The position numbers and the translations under genes are program-made. 5,696 bases of DNA from an uncultured Desulfobacterales bacterium (lineage in GTDB: Bacteria > Desulfobacterota > Desulfobacteria > Desulfobacterales > JAFDCJ01). The DNA lies in NCBI GenBank assembly GCA_945787595.1, contig CALZJV010000634.1, forward strand, positions 1-5,696, read 5' to 3'. The notes under the pieces were generated by a model that worked only from the letters and a program-made list of their open reading frames with translations, searched no databases and was not told where the DNA came from. Numbering within the stretch: position 1 is the stretch's first letter; each line of letters opens with the position of its first letter. This document shows positions 1-5,436 of the stretch, one piece after another.

Positions 1-1001
1 GAATGGCGCCAAGGGCAATGGTTCCAGATAGGGCTTTTCCTCTGTGAACATCTCGGCCACCTGACGTTTGGCCCGACCATGGATCCGTGGCGCAGCCCAG
101 CGCTCTTCCCAGTACATGAGCCAATCGTTCTGGGCCTCGATACTGTCGAATCGACGTCCCTTCAGGGCGGTTGCCTGGGTGTGTTTCACCGCATTTTCCA
201 CCGTCCCTTTCCGATTTGGATCGGCAACCCTGGCCGGATCCGCCACAACGCTATAGTGCTCCAACACTGCGGCATACAACGAATTGAGTTCCGGATCATA
301 GATTCCGGCTTGATAACGCCTTCTTTAAGGTTGTCCAGCGTGACATATTGGGTGCAACCACCGAAATACCGGAACGCTTCCTCATGCAGCCGACACCACG
401 TTTCTTTGCTGGATTTCCATACCACCTTGCGGAAGGCCCGGCCGGAGTACTTCAATGTCATGACAAACAGCCGCGGCCGTCGGTATTTCCCGTTGCTATG
501 AAGCGTTAGAGCCCCTGTCCCATAGTCAACCTGAGCCTCTTCGCCGGGAAGAAACTCCAGGCGGTCATATTGCCTGGGGTCTCTCTTTTTCAACCCCCTT
601 ACAAACCGCTTCACGCTATTGTACCGGTGATTGAAACCGAACCGTTCCACCAGATCCTGGTAGATGGCTGTGGCATTGCGGCCCAACCTTACTTGTTGCT
701 CGATCCACTCCCGATGTGGCTCACAGGCGCTACGAGCGTGCTTCGGCAGTTTCTTTTCCGGAGCCGGTGGCCGGGGTGGGGGATTTTGGCCAGATTCATC
801 CTCTAACCCGGTGGCCATCTCCTGTCCGGTGGGGGATTTTGGAGGGAAATCCTCTTGGCTTGCCGGCAGACCATCCAACCGGTCATATTTTCGAATGGTC
901 TTGCGATCAACACCGGTCGTCCGGTTGATCTGCCGTTGGCTGATACCCTTGTCCAACAATGTTATGATGGTTGCCTTCAGATGCGGCTTCAAAACGTTCA
1001 T
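1..1001 (-). pseudogene. istA: IS21-family transposase IstA, frameshifted and cut by the window edge
   Basis: IstA is the DDE transposase of IS21 elements and works with the ATPase IstB. The first frame starts with ATG at 1001 behind AGAGGAAGG. It has an N-terminal helix-turn-helix (about residues 15-40, with SQRQINRTTGVDRKTIRKY), a proline-rich linker (50-80), and an RNase-H-like core with AQVDYG (D159) and TLDNLKEG (D223) as the first two acidic residues. After VIKPE (residue 233, about position 303) the frame goes out of register and stops at 186. The typical IstA continuation resumes in another frame at 300 (YDPELNSLYAAVLEHYS, then NRKGTVENAVKHTQ with the third acidic residue, Glu, codon 198-196) and stays open for 100 codons to position 1. 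One base is missing near 302-303, where GAAATC would restore the frame but GAATC is present. It is either a real inactivating deletion or a sequencing error. The identity is very secure. Confidence 0.93.
775..841 (-). repeat. Two internal copies of the IS21 terminal 14-mer inside istA
   Basis: Exact copies of GGTGGGGGATTTTG, in the same orientation as the terminal pair, lie at 775-788 and 828-841 within the linker-coding part of istA. They are read in different frames: the first as QNPPPRP and the second as PKSPTG. The DNA word, not the peptide, is therefore what is repeated. They may be extra transposase sites or a captured duplicate end; their function is inferred. Confidence 0.8.
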
Positions 1002-1010
1002 CCTTCCTCT

Positions 1011-1039
1011 CTCCCATTTGATGATTATTCAAATGGGAG
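1011..1039 (-). promoter_or_regulatory. Stem-loop in the istA leader next to the ribosome binding site
   Basis: CTCCCATTTG (1011-1020) and CAAATGGGAG (1030-1039) form a perfect 10-bp stem with a 9-base loop. On the istA strand the stem ends directly before AGAGGAAGG and the ATG at 1001. Such a structure could limit istA translation or stop transcription entering from outside the IS; this role is inferred. No T-run follows, so it is not a standard terminator. Confidence 0.55.
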
Positions 1040-1083
1040 ATGTCTACGCTCTGCCGCCGTTTTGACCAATCACTATTGTGAAA

Positions 1084-2700
1084 TCAGTCCAGGGGGGTGG
1101 GGGATTTTGACCCGGCCACAGGTGGGGGATTTTGGGTGGCCGTCAGGGTCAAGCGATCGAGGCGGGCTTTGAGAGCATCTGTAAGTCTCTGGACTCCCTC
1201 GATGTTGTTCTCATAGGTGGTAAGTCTGATTCCAAGAAAATCAAACGGTACGTCCTCAGGGGTCTGCGATAGCAGCATGACCTCCTTCCCTAAGACATCC
1301 GCGAGACCGACCTCATATGTGACATTCGGATTCTTGGAGCTCAGATCTGCGATGACTAGCCGAGCCTTGTTGAGCCCTTCCCAAATGTCGTCCATTACGA
1401 TTCGGCCGTCCTTCTCGTCGGCTCGTTGGCACTGAAAGCCGTTCTGGAAGACGATCTGCTTGATCAGGTTCCAGACAGCATCAGACCACGGTTCGCGGAA
1501 TGGCATCAGCACGAAAACCAGGTCCTCCTCAACTGCGAAGTCGCGGCCTTTCCAATGCGGGTTTATACTCACGCCGCTACCGTGGACAGACGGTTCTACC
1601 CCGCTAAACAGGACATCGACGGCCTGGAGGGTCCCATCCGTGCGGCGCGTCTGGGCGAAGATTCTGACGTTAATACGCCCTTCGGGCAAGGAGAACACAG
1701 TGTCTTTGGAAGGCACCCGGCCATATGCTAAGGCCTGTACGGCGGTCGTGAGTTCGCGAACCCAGCCTTCGTCCCGGCCAGCTCCACGAACTTGGCCTAG
1801 CCACTCTCCGAGTAACATTGGTTGTGCACCTTGGGTGAAGCCAAGGAGTCGCCTGCAGTCGGCGTTGGCGTGTTTGACGCGTGCGGCCGCGAGCTGAGGC
1901 CAACCGCGCACCGCAGAGGCATCTGTGAATTCCACCTGCATGTACGGGCCGAGGAATCTTCGGCCCAGTGACGGCGGTCTAATAAGCTCCGCGATGAACC
2001 GGGCCCTGTCCGAAAGGTGAGTAGCGAAATCTGGATTGACCGGTGGGAATCCCGGAATCCAGTTAGGTTTCAAGAAAAGATCGACAAGAAACCGCTCGAC
2101 AAACCGCTCGACGCTCTCCCGGTCAGCCGGTACGGATTGATGAAGGCCGAGCGCGTCAGTCACCTCTTTGTCCGGATGGTGTAGGCACACAAGCCTTTTG
2201 CCCAAGCCCCCACTTCCCCGAAAGTACCCGGCCTCGTAGAGTTGCCAGTCTCTTTCCACTTCTGGGCCGGGCATCAGCAGCAAAAACCAGTCCGAGGCTG
2301 GAATGTCCTTCTCGATCTGCTCTCGCCACTTCGTGCCGACGTCCAAGGTTGCCATATGGTTCATCTGCAGCTTCTGTCCAGACCAATCTCGAAACCATTC
2401 ATCGAGCTGCTCAGCAATCTTCTGGTCCTTGTATTTGTAACTGAAGAATGCGGTGATTCTCTCGTCACGCAGTGGTTTGAGCAGGCGTCCCACGGTCTTC
2501 AAGATGTCTTCGTCGGAAACCTCCTCACCGTGCATTTCGATCAGGAACTCGATGGCGTTTCGTGTTCGACCCGTTACAGCAATGTTTTGGACCAGGAAGC
2601 TCGCGATGGGCTCTATCTCCATCAGGCGGTCAACGCGGTTCGCGTTTCGAGGAGAGTCGGTCACCGTATTGGACCGTCGTGAGGTTGTTTCAGCAGCCAT
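1084..2700 (-). CDS. TIR domain / nucleoside 2-deoxyribosyltransferase-like fusion protein, candidate immune effector; C-terminus altered by IS
   Basis: The protein has 538 residues and no signal peptide or membrane segment, so it is probably cytosolic. Residues 25-80 are helical and unassigned. Residues 82-205 look like a TIR domain: FFSYKYKD (85-92), the GTKWREQIEKDI stretch (122-133), SDWFLLLMPG (136-145), and W152-xxx-E156, where E156 is the likely NADase glutamate. Residues 250-370 form a middle region with a faint PAS-like look (ANADCRRLLGF), not firmly assigned. Residues 394-517 resemble the nucleoside 2-deoxyribosyltransferase fold: VFVLMPF, RADEKDG, IMDDIW-type segment, VIADLSSKNPNVTYEVGLA (E463 a candidate nucleophile), then KEVMLLSQ and DVPFD. 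TIR domains in bacteria commonly cleave NAD+ in anti-phage defence; acting on nucleotides here is inferred. The start is supported by GGAGG five bases before the ATG. Residues 520-538 are encoded by the IS21 end, so the native stop has been lost, although both domains look complete. A TIR-only signalling protein without catalysis is an alternative. Confidence 0.85.
   Translation of the reverse strand: MAAETTSRRSNTVTDSPRNANRVDRLMEIEPIASFLVQNIAVTGRTRNAIEFLIEMHGEEVSDEDILKTVGRLLKPLRDERITAFFSYKYKDQKIAEQLDEWFRDWSGQKLQMNHMATLDVGTKWREQIEKDIPASDWFLLLMPGPEVERDWQLYEAGYFRGSGGLGKRLVCLHHPDKEVTDALGLHQSVPADRESVERFVERFLVDLFLKPNWIPGFPPVNPDFATHLSDRARFIAELIRPPSLGRRFLGPYMQVEFTDASAVRGWPQLAAARVKHANADCRRLLGFTQGAQPMLLGEWLGQVRGAGRDEGWVRELTTAVQALAYGRVPSKDTVFSLPEGRINVRIFAQTRRTDGTLQAVDVLFSGVEPSVHGSGVSINPHWKGRDFAVEEDLVFVLMPFREPWSDAVWNLIKQIVFQNGFQCQRADEKDGRIVMDDIWEGLNKARLVIADLSSKNPNVTYEVGLADVLGKEVMLLSQTPEDVPFDFLGIRLTTYENNIEGVQRLTDALKARLDRLTLTATQNPPPVAGSKSPTPLD
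1096..1134 (-). repeat. Two IS21 terminal direct repeats
   Basis: The 14-mer GGTGGGGGATTTTG (plus strand) occurs exactly at 1096-1109 and 1121-1134, a 25-bp period, just inside the IS tip. IS21-family ends typically carry several such repeats, which are thought to bind the transposase. Confidence 0.85.
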
Positions 2701-2829
2701 AATGGCCTCCGGCGCTAGAGATAAGACATTGCTTTTTCAGTGCGGATAAATCGAAAATGGTGAATTGTGTATCGGCTTCAGCTTCAGCACAACATATTGA
2801 AGCACCCATTAACACAAACAATAACCTTC

Positions 2830-2858
2830 CTGATAGCTGAAGCGGGTTTTATTGTCAA
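2830..2858 (-). promoter_or_regulatory. Sigma70-like promoter upstream of the TIR gene
   Basis: On the minus strand a perfect TTGACA (2858-2853) and TATCAG (2835-2830, 4 of 6 bases) are separated by 17 bases. The predicted start leaves a leader of about 120 bases before the ATG at 2700. The leader contains GCTTCAGC/GCTGAAGC inverted words but no clear operator. Confidence 0.45.
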
Positions 2859-2897
2859 CATTGTTTTTTTGACGGGGGAATTGAGCGTTTAGGCAAA

Positions 2898-2926
2898 TTC
2901 GGGCATAGCTCACCGCTTTGCCCGAA
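2898..2926. terminator. Hairpin after the IS91-like remnant (terminator or IS end)
   Basis: TTCGGGCA (2898-2905) and TGCCCGAA (2919-2926) form a perfect 8-bp stem with a 13-base loop. On the plus strand a run of seven T follows at 2933-2939 after six other bases. On the minus strand it lies 11 bases past the transposase stop and is followed by TTTGCC. It could be a weak terminator in either direction or the replication-end hairpin of the IS91-like element; the sequence cannot decide. Confidence 0.35.
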
Positions 2927-2937
2927 GCTGGATTTTT

Positions 2938-3390
2938 TTAAAGGTAGGTTTCAATCGGATAATCAACATCGATTATGTAATCATCCGCGCTGGGCAATGA
3001 GGATTGATCATAGATAATAAAGGCTTCAGGCGGCGGGTCGTTGGCTCGCGGAGGCGGTTTGCGTTTGACATCCCATATGTCCAGGTGTTTGAGGATCTTT
3101 TTTATTATTTCCGAATCATCGATAAAAGATATTATTCTCATATATCCCGAGCATTTAGAACACACTAATGGATTAACATTATAGATTTTTTGTATCAGCC
3201 GCGCCCAATTTTGGCGAAAGTCCTTACGCGATATATCCGAATCAATCAAGTCCGGAACTTGATCATCGGTGCCGGCCTTTTTTCGTAATCCACGCGATTT
3301 ATTAGAATAATAGCCGTAATACCGGTCAGACTGCATATCTGAGGAAAGTTCATGAAGAAACTGTTTACATTACCCATCCTTGTCATCCAC
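2938..3390 (-). pseudogene. IS91-like transposase, C-terminal remnant
   Basis: The open part (ATG at 3336, 132 codons) has the features of the C-terminal portion of IS91-like transposases: RYYGYYSNKSRG (residues 5-16 of the open part), then ARLIQKIYNVNPLVCSKC with a CxxC pair (C59, C62), MRIISFIDD, IIKKILKHLDIW, a proline-rich linker (KRKPPP) and an acidic Tyr-rich tail. Full-length relatives have several hundred residues, so the catalytic N-terminal part is absent. The same frame continues upstream as CKQFLHELSSDM behind an in-frame TAA (3372-3370), preceded by VDDKDG (to 3390). Comparison from memory with full transposases suggests that a few codons are missing between these parts. The ATG at 3336 is therefore unlikely to be a true start. 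This is a dead fragment, unless it is complemented in trans. Confidence 0.8.
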
Positions 3391-3636
3391 TAAATGGCCG
3401 GTCTGTAGAGGTCCTTCACTTTCGGTCAAGATCTCAACCTCCTCATGTTTTAATAGTACTGCCAGACGGTTGTAGCCAAGCCGTACCTATTTCTTGGACG
3501 GATCGAGCAGTTCCCAATATCCACCATCAATGCAAAATTGAAGGATTGCGCTTATCGCCGTTCGCACTTTTAGAGGCAGCTGAATGGTTACAAAAACAAA
3601 AGCCACAGATCTAGGTACAAAAAAATATATTAACAT
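3391..3636 (-). other. About 250 bp without an assignable gene; decayed minus-strand frame
   Basis: An ATG at 3636 opens a 49-codon frame ending at TAG (3489-3487) with ILQFCIDGGYWELLDPSKK at its end. The same frame then continues without stops as VRLGYNRLAVLLKHEEVEIL... up to the TAA at 3370 and joins the IS91-like remnant. The peptide looks plausible as protein, but I do not recognise it and see no ribosome binding site. It may be a decayed gene fused to the transposase remnant, or chance. Nothing convincing is seen on the plus strand until the promoter near 3630. Confidence 0.35.
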
Positions 3637-3656
3637 ACCTTATTGGATGGTATATT
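3630..3656 (+). promoter_or_regulatory. Extended -10 promoter for the HARE-HTH gene
   Basis: TATATT (3651-3656) is preceded by TGG (TGn, extended -10). A TTAACA at 3630-3635 lies 15 bases upstream, a short spacing that an extended -10 could tolerate. Transcription would start near 3663, which excludes the upstream TTG start at 3643 and favours the ATG at 3691. Confidence 0.5.
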
Positions 3657-3690
3657 CTTTCACCAAAAATACGGACTGAAAGGATGGATT

Positions 3691-3999
3691 ATGGATGATT
3701 TCACAAAATATTTGCATTGTCAAAAGGAGATTACCGCACATAAACTAAAAACCATCAATCGATATCTAAAAAAAGAGGTTGGACCTCAAAGAAAACGTAC
3801 ATCACAAATAATTATTGTAGAAAATGTACTCCAAATTGCCGGCAGGCCTTTGCATATTTCCGAGATTATTGAAATTGCCAATAGAGATTTCCAGGTCCAG
3901 TTGGAACGGGATTCCATCGTATCGATCATCGTGAAAAAAATAAAAGCGGGTCAACGATTTGTCAGAACGGCTCCCAATACCTTTGCGCTAAAGCCGTAG
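3691..3999 (+). CDS. Small HARE-type winged-helix (HARE-HTH) protein
   Basis: The predicted protein has 102 residues and is basic and cytosolic. Residues 38-100 fit the HARE-HTH fold known from RNA polymerase delta subunits, restriction-type nucleases and eukaryotic chromatin factors: IIIVENVLQIAGRPLHISEI (helix and turn), a second helix IANRDFQV, the DSIVSIIVKKIKAG helix, and the closing strand FVRTAPNTFALKP. The N-terminal 37 residues are lysine-rich (INRYLKKEVGPQRKRTS) and could contact nucleic acid. I chose the ATG at 3691 because AAAGGA lies six bases before it; the in-frame TTG at 3643 overlaps the promoter. The next ORF starts 14 bases after the stop. A DNA-binding or regulatory role is a family-based inference, and no enzymatic domain is attached. 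Confidence 0.75.
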   Translation: MDDFTKYLHCQKEITAHKLKTINRYLKKEVGPQRKRTSQIIIVENVLQIAGRPLHISEIIEIANRDFQVQLERDSIVSIIVKKIKAGQRFVRTAPNTFALKP

Positions 4000-4013
4000 A
4001 GATCATAGATCAT

Positions 4014-4202
4014 GTGCGCCGCATCGATGAAAACAAACCTAAATGTGATCAGCTTCGCCCAATGATGATGGAAACATTGGATCAAGACCGTCAAGTAGCT
4101 ATAGCAGAAATTTTGTGTGATATGCTCATGTGCATGATACATGATTTCAAAGCCGTCTCGAAAACCGAAAAAGGGGTCAAATCTTTGATTTTGACAAAAT
4201 AA
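4014..4202 (+). CDS. Unrecognised 62-residue protein downstream of the HARE-HTH gene
   Basis: This frame begins with GTG at 4014, 14 bases after the HARE-HTH stop, and could be co-transcribed with it. The frame is open further upstream, and alternative starts are the ATG triplet at 4062-4070; no strong ribosome binding site marks any of them. The core LRPMMMETLDQDRQVAIAEI followed by LCDMLMCMI reads like a real helical protein segment. The last residues (GVKSLILTK) are encoded by an imperfect palindrome at 4176-4195, which suggests that the original C-terminus was replaced when the palindrome arrived. I do not recognise a family. It may also be a decayed fragment. Confidence 0.4.
   Translation: MRRIDENKPKCDQLRPMMMETLDQDRQVAIAEILCDMLMCMIHDFKAVSKTEKGVKSLILTK
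4169..4195. repeat. Imperfect palindrome with REP-like head
   Basis: GTCAAATC (4176-4183), TTT and GATTTTGAC (4187-4195) form an 8-bp stem with one bulged T. The head AAAAGGGGTCAAATCTT (4169-4185) closely matches the head of the long palindrome at 5434-5449. It overlaps the 3' end of the 4014-4202 ORF. Confidence 0.5.
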
Positions 4203-4274
4203 TTTGTGATAAAAATTGATGTCAATATTAAAGATCTCGTATGAAACTACCCCAAAATGGCACAGTTTTTTGGT

Positions 4275-4305
4275 GATTAAATTGGCCGCTTTTCTGGCTA
4301 GCGGC
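4275..4305. repeat. 31-bp direct repeat, copy 1
   Basis: It matches 4564-4594 at 27 of 31 positions, in the same orientation. The core TTGGCCGCTTTTCTGGC contains inverted words (GCCGCT ... AGCGGC) that allow a small hairpin. It lies in the 434-bp stretch 4203-4636, in which I see repeats but no credible gene. Confidence 0.75.
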
Positions 4306-4350
4306 GGGGCTCGTATTAAACACCGCTTGGCCGGAACAGTGAACAGATTT

Positions 4351-4392
4351 AACGTCCAACATCGAACGTCCAACATCGAACGTCCAATGTTG
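4351..4392. repeat. Tandem 14-bp repeat (two full units and one degenerate unit)
   Basis: The unit AACGTCCAACATCG occurs at 4351-4364 and 4365-4378. A third, altered unit is at 4379-4392 (AACGTCCAATGTTG). Similar AACGTCCAACATCG arrays are, as far as I recall, common intergenic repeats in Desulfobacterota and some other phyla. Frames crossing it give meaningless peptides of the RTSNIE type. Confidence 0.8.
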
Positions 4393-4468
4393 ATGACGCT
4401 ACGCTTTATCGATTTTAAAACAAAAGGACCGCAGAATACTGAACAGCAGCCTGCGACGAGCTAAACCG

Positions 4469-4496
4469 AATCGAATTTCGAAGGGTAAATTCGATT
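4469..4496. repeat. Perfect 10-bp hairpin in the centre of the repeat nest
   Basis: AATCGAATTT (4469-4478) pairs with AAATTCGATT (4487-4496) around an 8-base loop CGAAGGGT. One wobble pair and one further pair extend the stem outward (4467-4468 with 4497-4498). It is AT-rich with no T-run, so a terminator is unlikely. Confidence 0.6.
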
Positions 4497-4531
4497 TGCT
4501 TAGGCTATTTTTAAATTGACAGAATACATTA

Positions 4532-4548
4532 TTCGATGTTGGACGTTC
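4532..4548. repeat. Inverted copy of the 14-bp repeat
   Basis: TTCGATGTTGGACGTTC (4532-4548) is the exact reverse complement of 4364-4380, a 17-bp inverted pair about 150 bp apart. It encloses the central hairpin and is itself enclosed by the 31-bp direct repeats. Confidence 0.8.
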
Positions 4549-4563
4549 ATTAGGTTCTTTTCC

Positions 4564-4594
4564 GATCAAACTGGCCGCTTTTCAGGCCAGCGGC
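4564..4594. repeat. 31-bp direct repeat, copy 2; possible rlpA terminator
   Basis: This copy differs from 4275-4305 at four positions. On the minus strand, about 45-70 bases after the rlpA stop, CTGGCC, an 8-base loop TGAAAAGC and GGCCAG form a perfect 6-bp stem followed by TTT. It could act as a weak terminator for rlpA, but its duplication at 4275 suggests that it is primarily a repeat. Confidence 0.65.
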
Positions 4595-4636
4595 TGAACT
4601 GAACCCTATCTCTTCAAGCAACTTCCTATCTTTTTC

Positions 4637-5310
4637 CTAACCTTTCCCCTCATATGTCTCTACCCTGACTCGGGCGGTTCCCTTGTCATAAAACCCTAAT
4701 TTGCGGGCAGCCCCGGCGCTCAGGTCAATAATGCGTCCTTCAACAAAAGGGCCACGATCATTAACCCGCAGGATGATGCTCCGGCGATTTTCAAGATTGG
4801 TTACTTTTACAAAGGTCGGCAACGGTAAATATTTATGGGCCGCGTTGAGCCCGTTCGGATCAAACGCCTCACCGTTGGCGGTCATGTGACCGCCTTTCTG
4901 GCGGTACGTTTCATACCCGTACCACGACGCGATGCCGGTTTCGCGATAGTTGCGAGCCTGCTCCACCGACATGGGCACATACCTTTTTCCCCTGACGACA
5001 TAGGGCGATTTTTTAACCTTACCTTGGCGGATGGCCTCTTTGGGCGGAAGTCCGTCAATGGTCTCGATCTCCTGCCGCGTCAGGGGCCAGCTGAGCGGCG
5101 CGGCAACGACCTTGAATGTAAAGCCACCGACATGATAAATAAGCTTGCCGGCACTGTAGGCGGATTTAGCGGTAAATTTTGTTACTTTGTAAGTGGCTTT
5201 GACTGTTTCCTCGGTAACATCATAGGTCGTTCGGACCACCTGCAGGATAACAATACAGGGCAGAGTATTAAAAGATATATAGACTGTTTGATTTTAATTT
5301 TGCGCAGCAT
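4637..5310 (-). pseudogene. rlpA: RlpA-family septal ring lytic transglycosylase lipoprotein, frameshifted after the lipobox
   Basis: RlpA proteins are outer-membrane lipoproteins with a double-psi beta-barrel; some cleave denuded glycan strands at division sites. The ATG at 5310 starts MLRKIKIKQSIYLLILCPVL followed by LSC, a lipoprotein signal with lipobox cysteine 23 (5244-5242). That frame then becomes meaningless, while the mature protein runs in a second frame from about 5242 (QVVRTTYDVTEETVK...) to TAG at 4639. TGCAG is present where TGCCAG would join lipobox and mature part, so one base is missing near 5241-5243. The mature part has a TxYxVT-rich stretch, then GIASWYG, TANGEAF (putative catalytic Glu), AHKYLPLPTFVKVTN and RVNDRGPF (putative Asp), then IIDLSAGAA. 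It ends there with no SPOR domain. A GTG at 5239 could start an in-frame protein but would lose the signal. Either a real mutation or a base-calling error is possible; the family is certain. Confidence 0.9.
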
Positions 5311-5341
5311 GGTTAGACCTGTTGACTGTAGACTTAATATT

Positions 5342-5369
5342 TTTATACTACATATTGGTTAGAAGCCAA
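5342..5369 (-). promoter_or_regulatory. Sigma70-like promoter for rlpA
   Basis: On the minus strand TTGGCT (5369-5364) and TATAAA (5347-5342, 5 of 6 bases) are 16 bases apart. Transcription would start near 5335, giving a leader of about 25 bases before the ATG at 5310, with AGG about seven bases before it. The good fit supports 5310 as the true rlpA start. Confidence 0.55.
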
Positions 5370-5382
5370 ATAGAAAAGGCTG

Positions 5383-5420
5383 GGAGGCGAGGAAGCCGGG
5401 AGCCCAGGAGGCTTGGAAGC
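5383..5420. repeat. Purine-rich short direct repeats
   Basis: GGAGGCGAGGAAGC (5383-5396) and GGAGGCTTGGAAGC (5407-5420) match at 12 of 14 bases, 24 bp apart, within a G/A-rich stretch (5376-5437). It looks non-coding, and I see no promoter here for the gene on the right. Confidence 0.6.
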
Positions 5421-5436
5421 TGAAGAAGGAAAGAAA

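Larger units (their letters stand above)
1..1145 (-). mobile_element. IS21-family insertion sequence, partial (left end and istA)
   Basis: The element reads on the minus strand, so its left end is at the high coordinate. The outer tip reads TGACGGCCACCC on the minus strand from 1145 downward, which fits the TG...CA termini of IS21 elements. Two direct terminal repeats and an istA gene follow. The istB helper ATPase gene and the right end would lie before position 1, outside the window, so target duplication cannot be checked. The insertion point lies inside the 3' end of the TIR gene: the reading frame of that gene runs straight into the IS tip. The exact boundary at 1145 is inferred from the TG rule and from where the homologous-looking coding sequence ends. 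Confidence 0.85.

Noticed and set aside
79..501. Plus-strand 140-codon ORF opposite istA
   Set aside because: It lies antisense to clearly conserved IstA sequence and its peptide shows no family features.
1460..1897. Plus-strand ORFs inside the TIR gene
   Set aside because: They are shadows in a GC-rich gene; the minus-strand frame has recognisable domains and a ribosome binding site.
3487..3636. A 49-codon minus-strand ORF as a toxin or leader peptide
   Set aside because: It has no ribosome binding site or recognisable family, and its frame continues past the stop, which fits decay better than a complete small gene.
3643..3690. Upstream TTG start for the HARE-HTH protein
   Set aside because: It overlaps the likely -10 region and lacks a ribosome site, whereas ATG 3691 has AAAGGA six bases upstream.
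3951..4376. Minus-strand 141-codon ORF
   Set aside because: It starts in the AACGTCCAACATCG repeat (peptide MLDVRCW) and overlaps the better-supported HARE-HTH and following ORFs on the other strand.
4351..4392. Possible CRISPR array
   Set aside because: The 14-bp units are contiguous with no spacers, and no cas gene is nearby.
4216..4464. Plus-strand 82-codon ORF
   Set aside because: Much of it translates the direct and tandem repeats (HRTSNIER), and it lacks a convincing start or family.
4835..5362. Plus-strand 175-codon ORF opposite rlpA
   Set aside because: It is antisense to conserved RlpA motifs.
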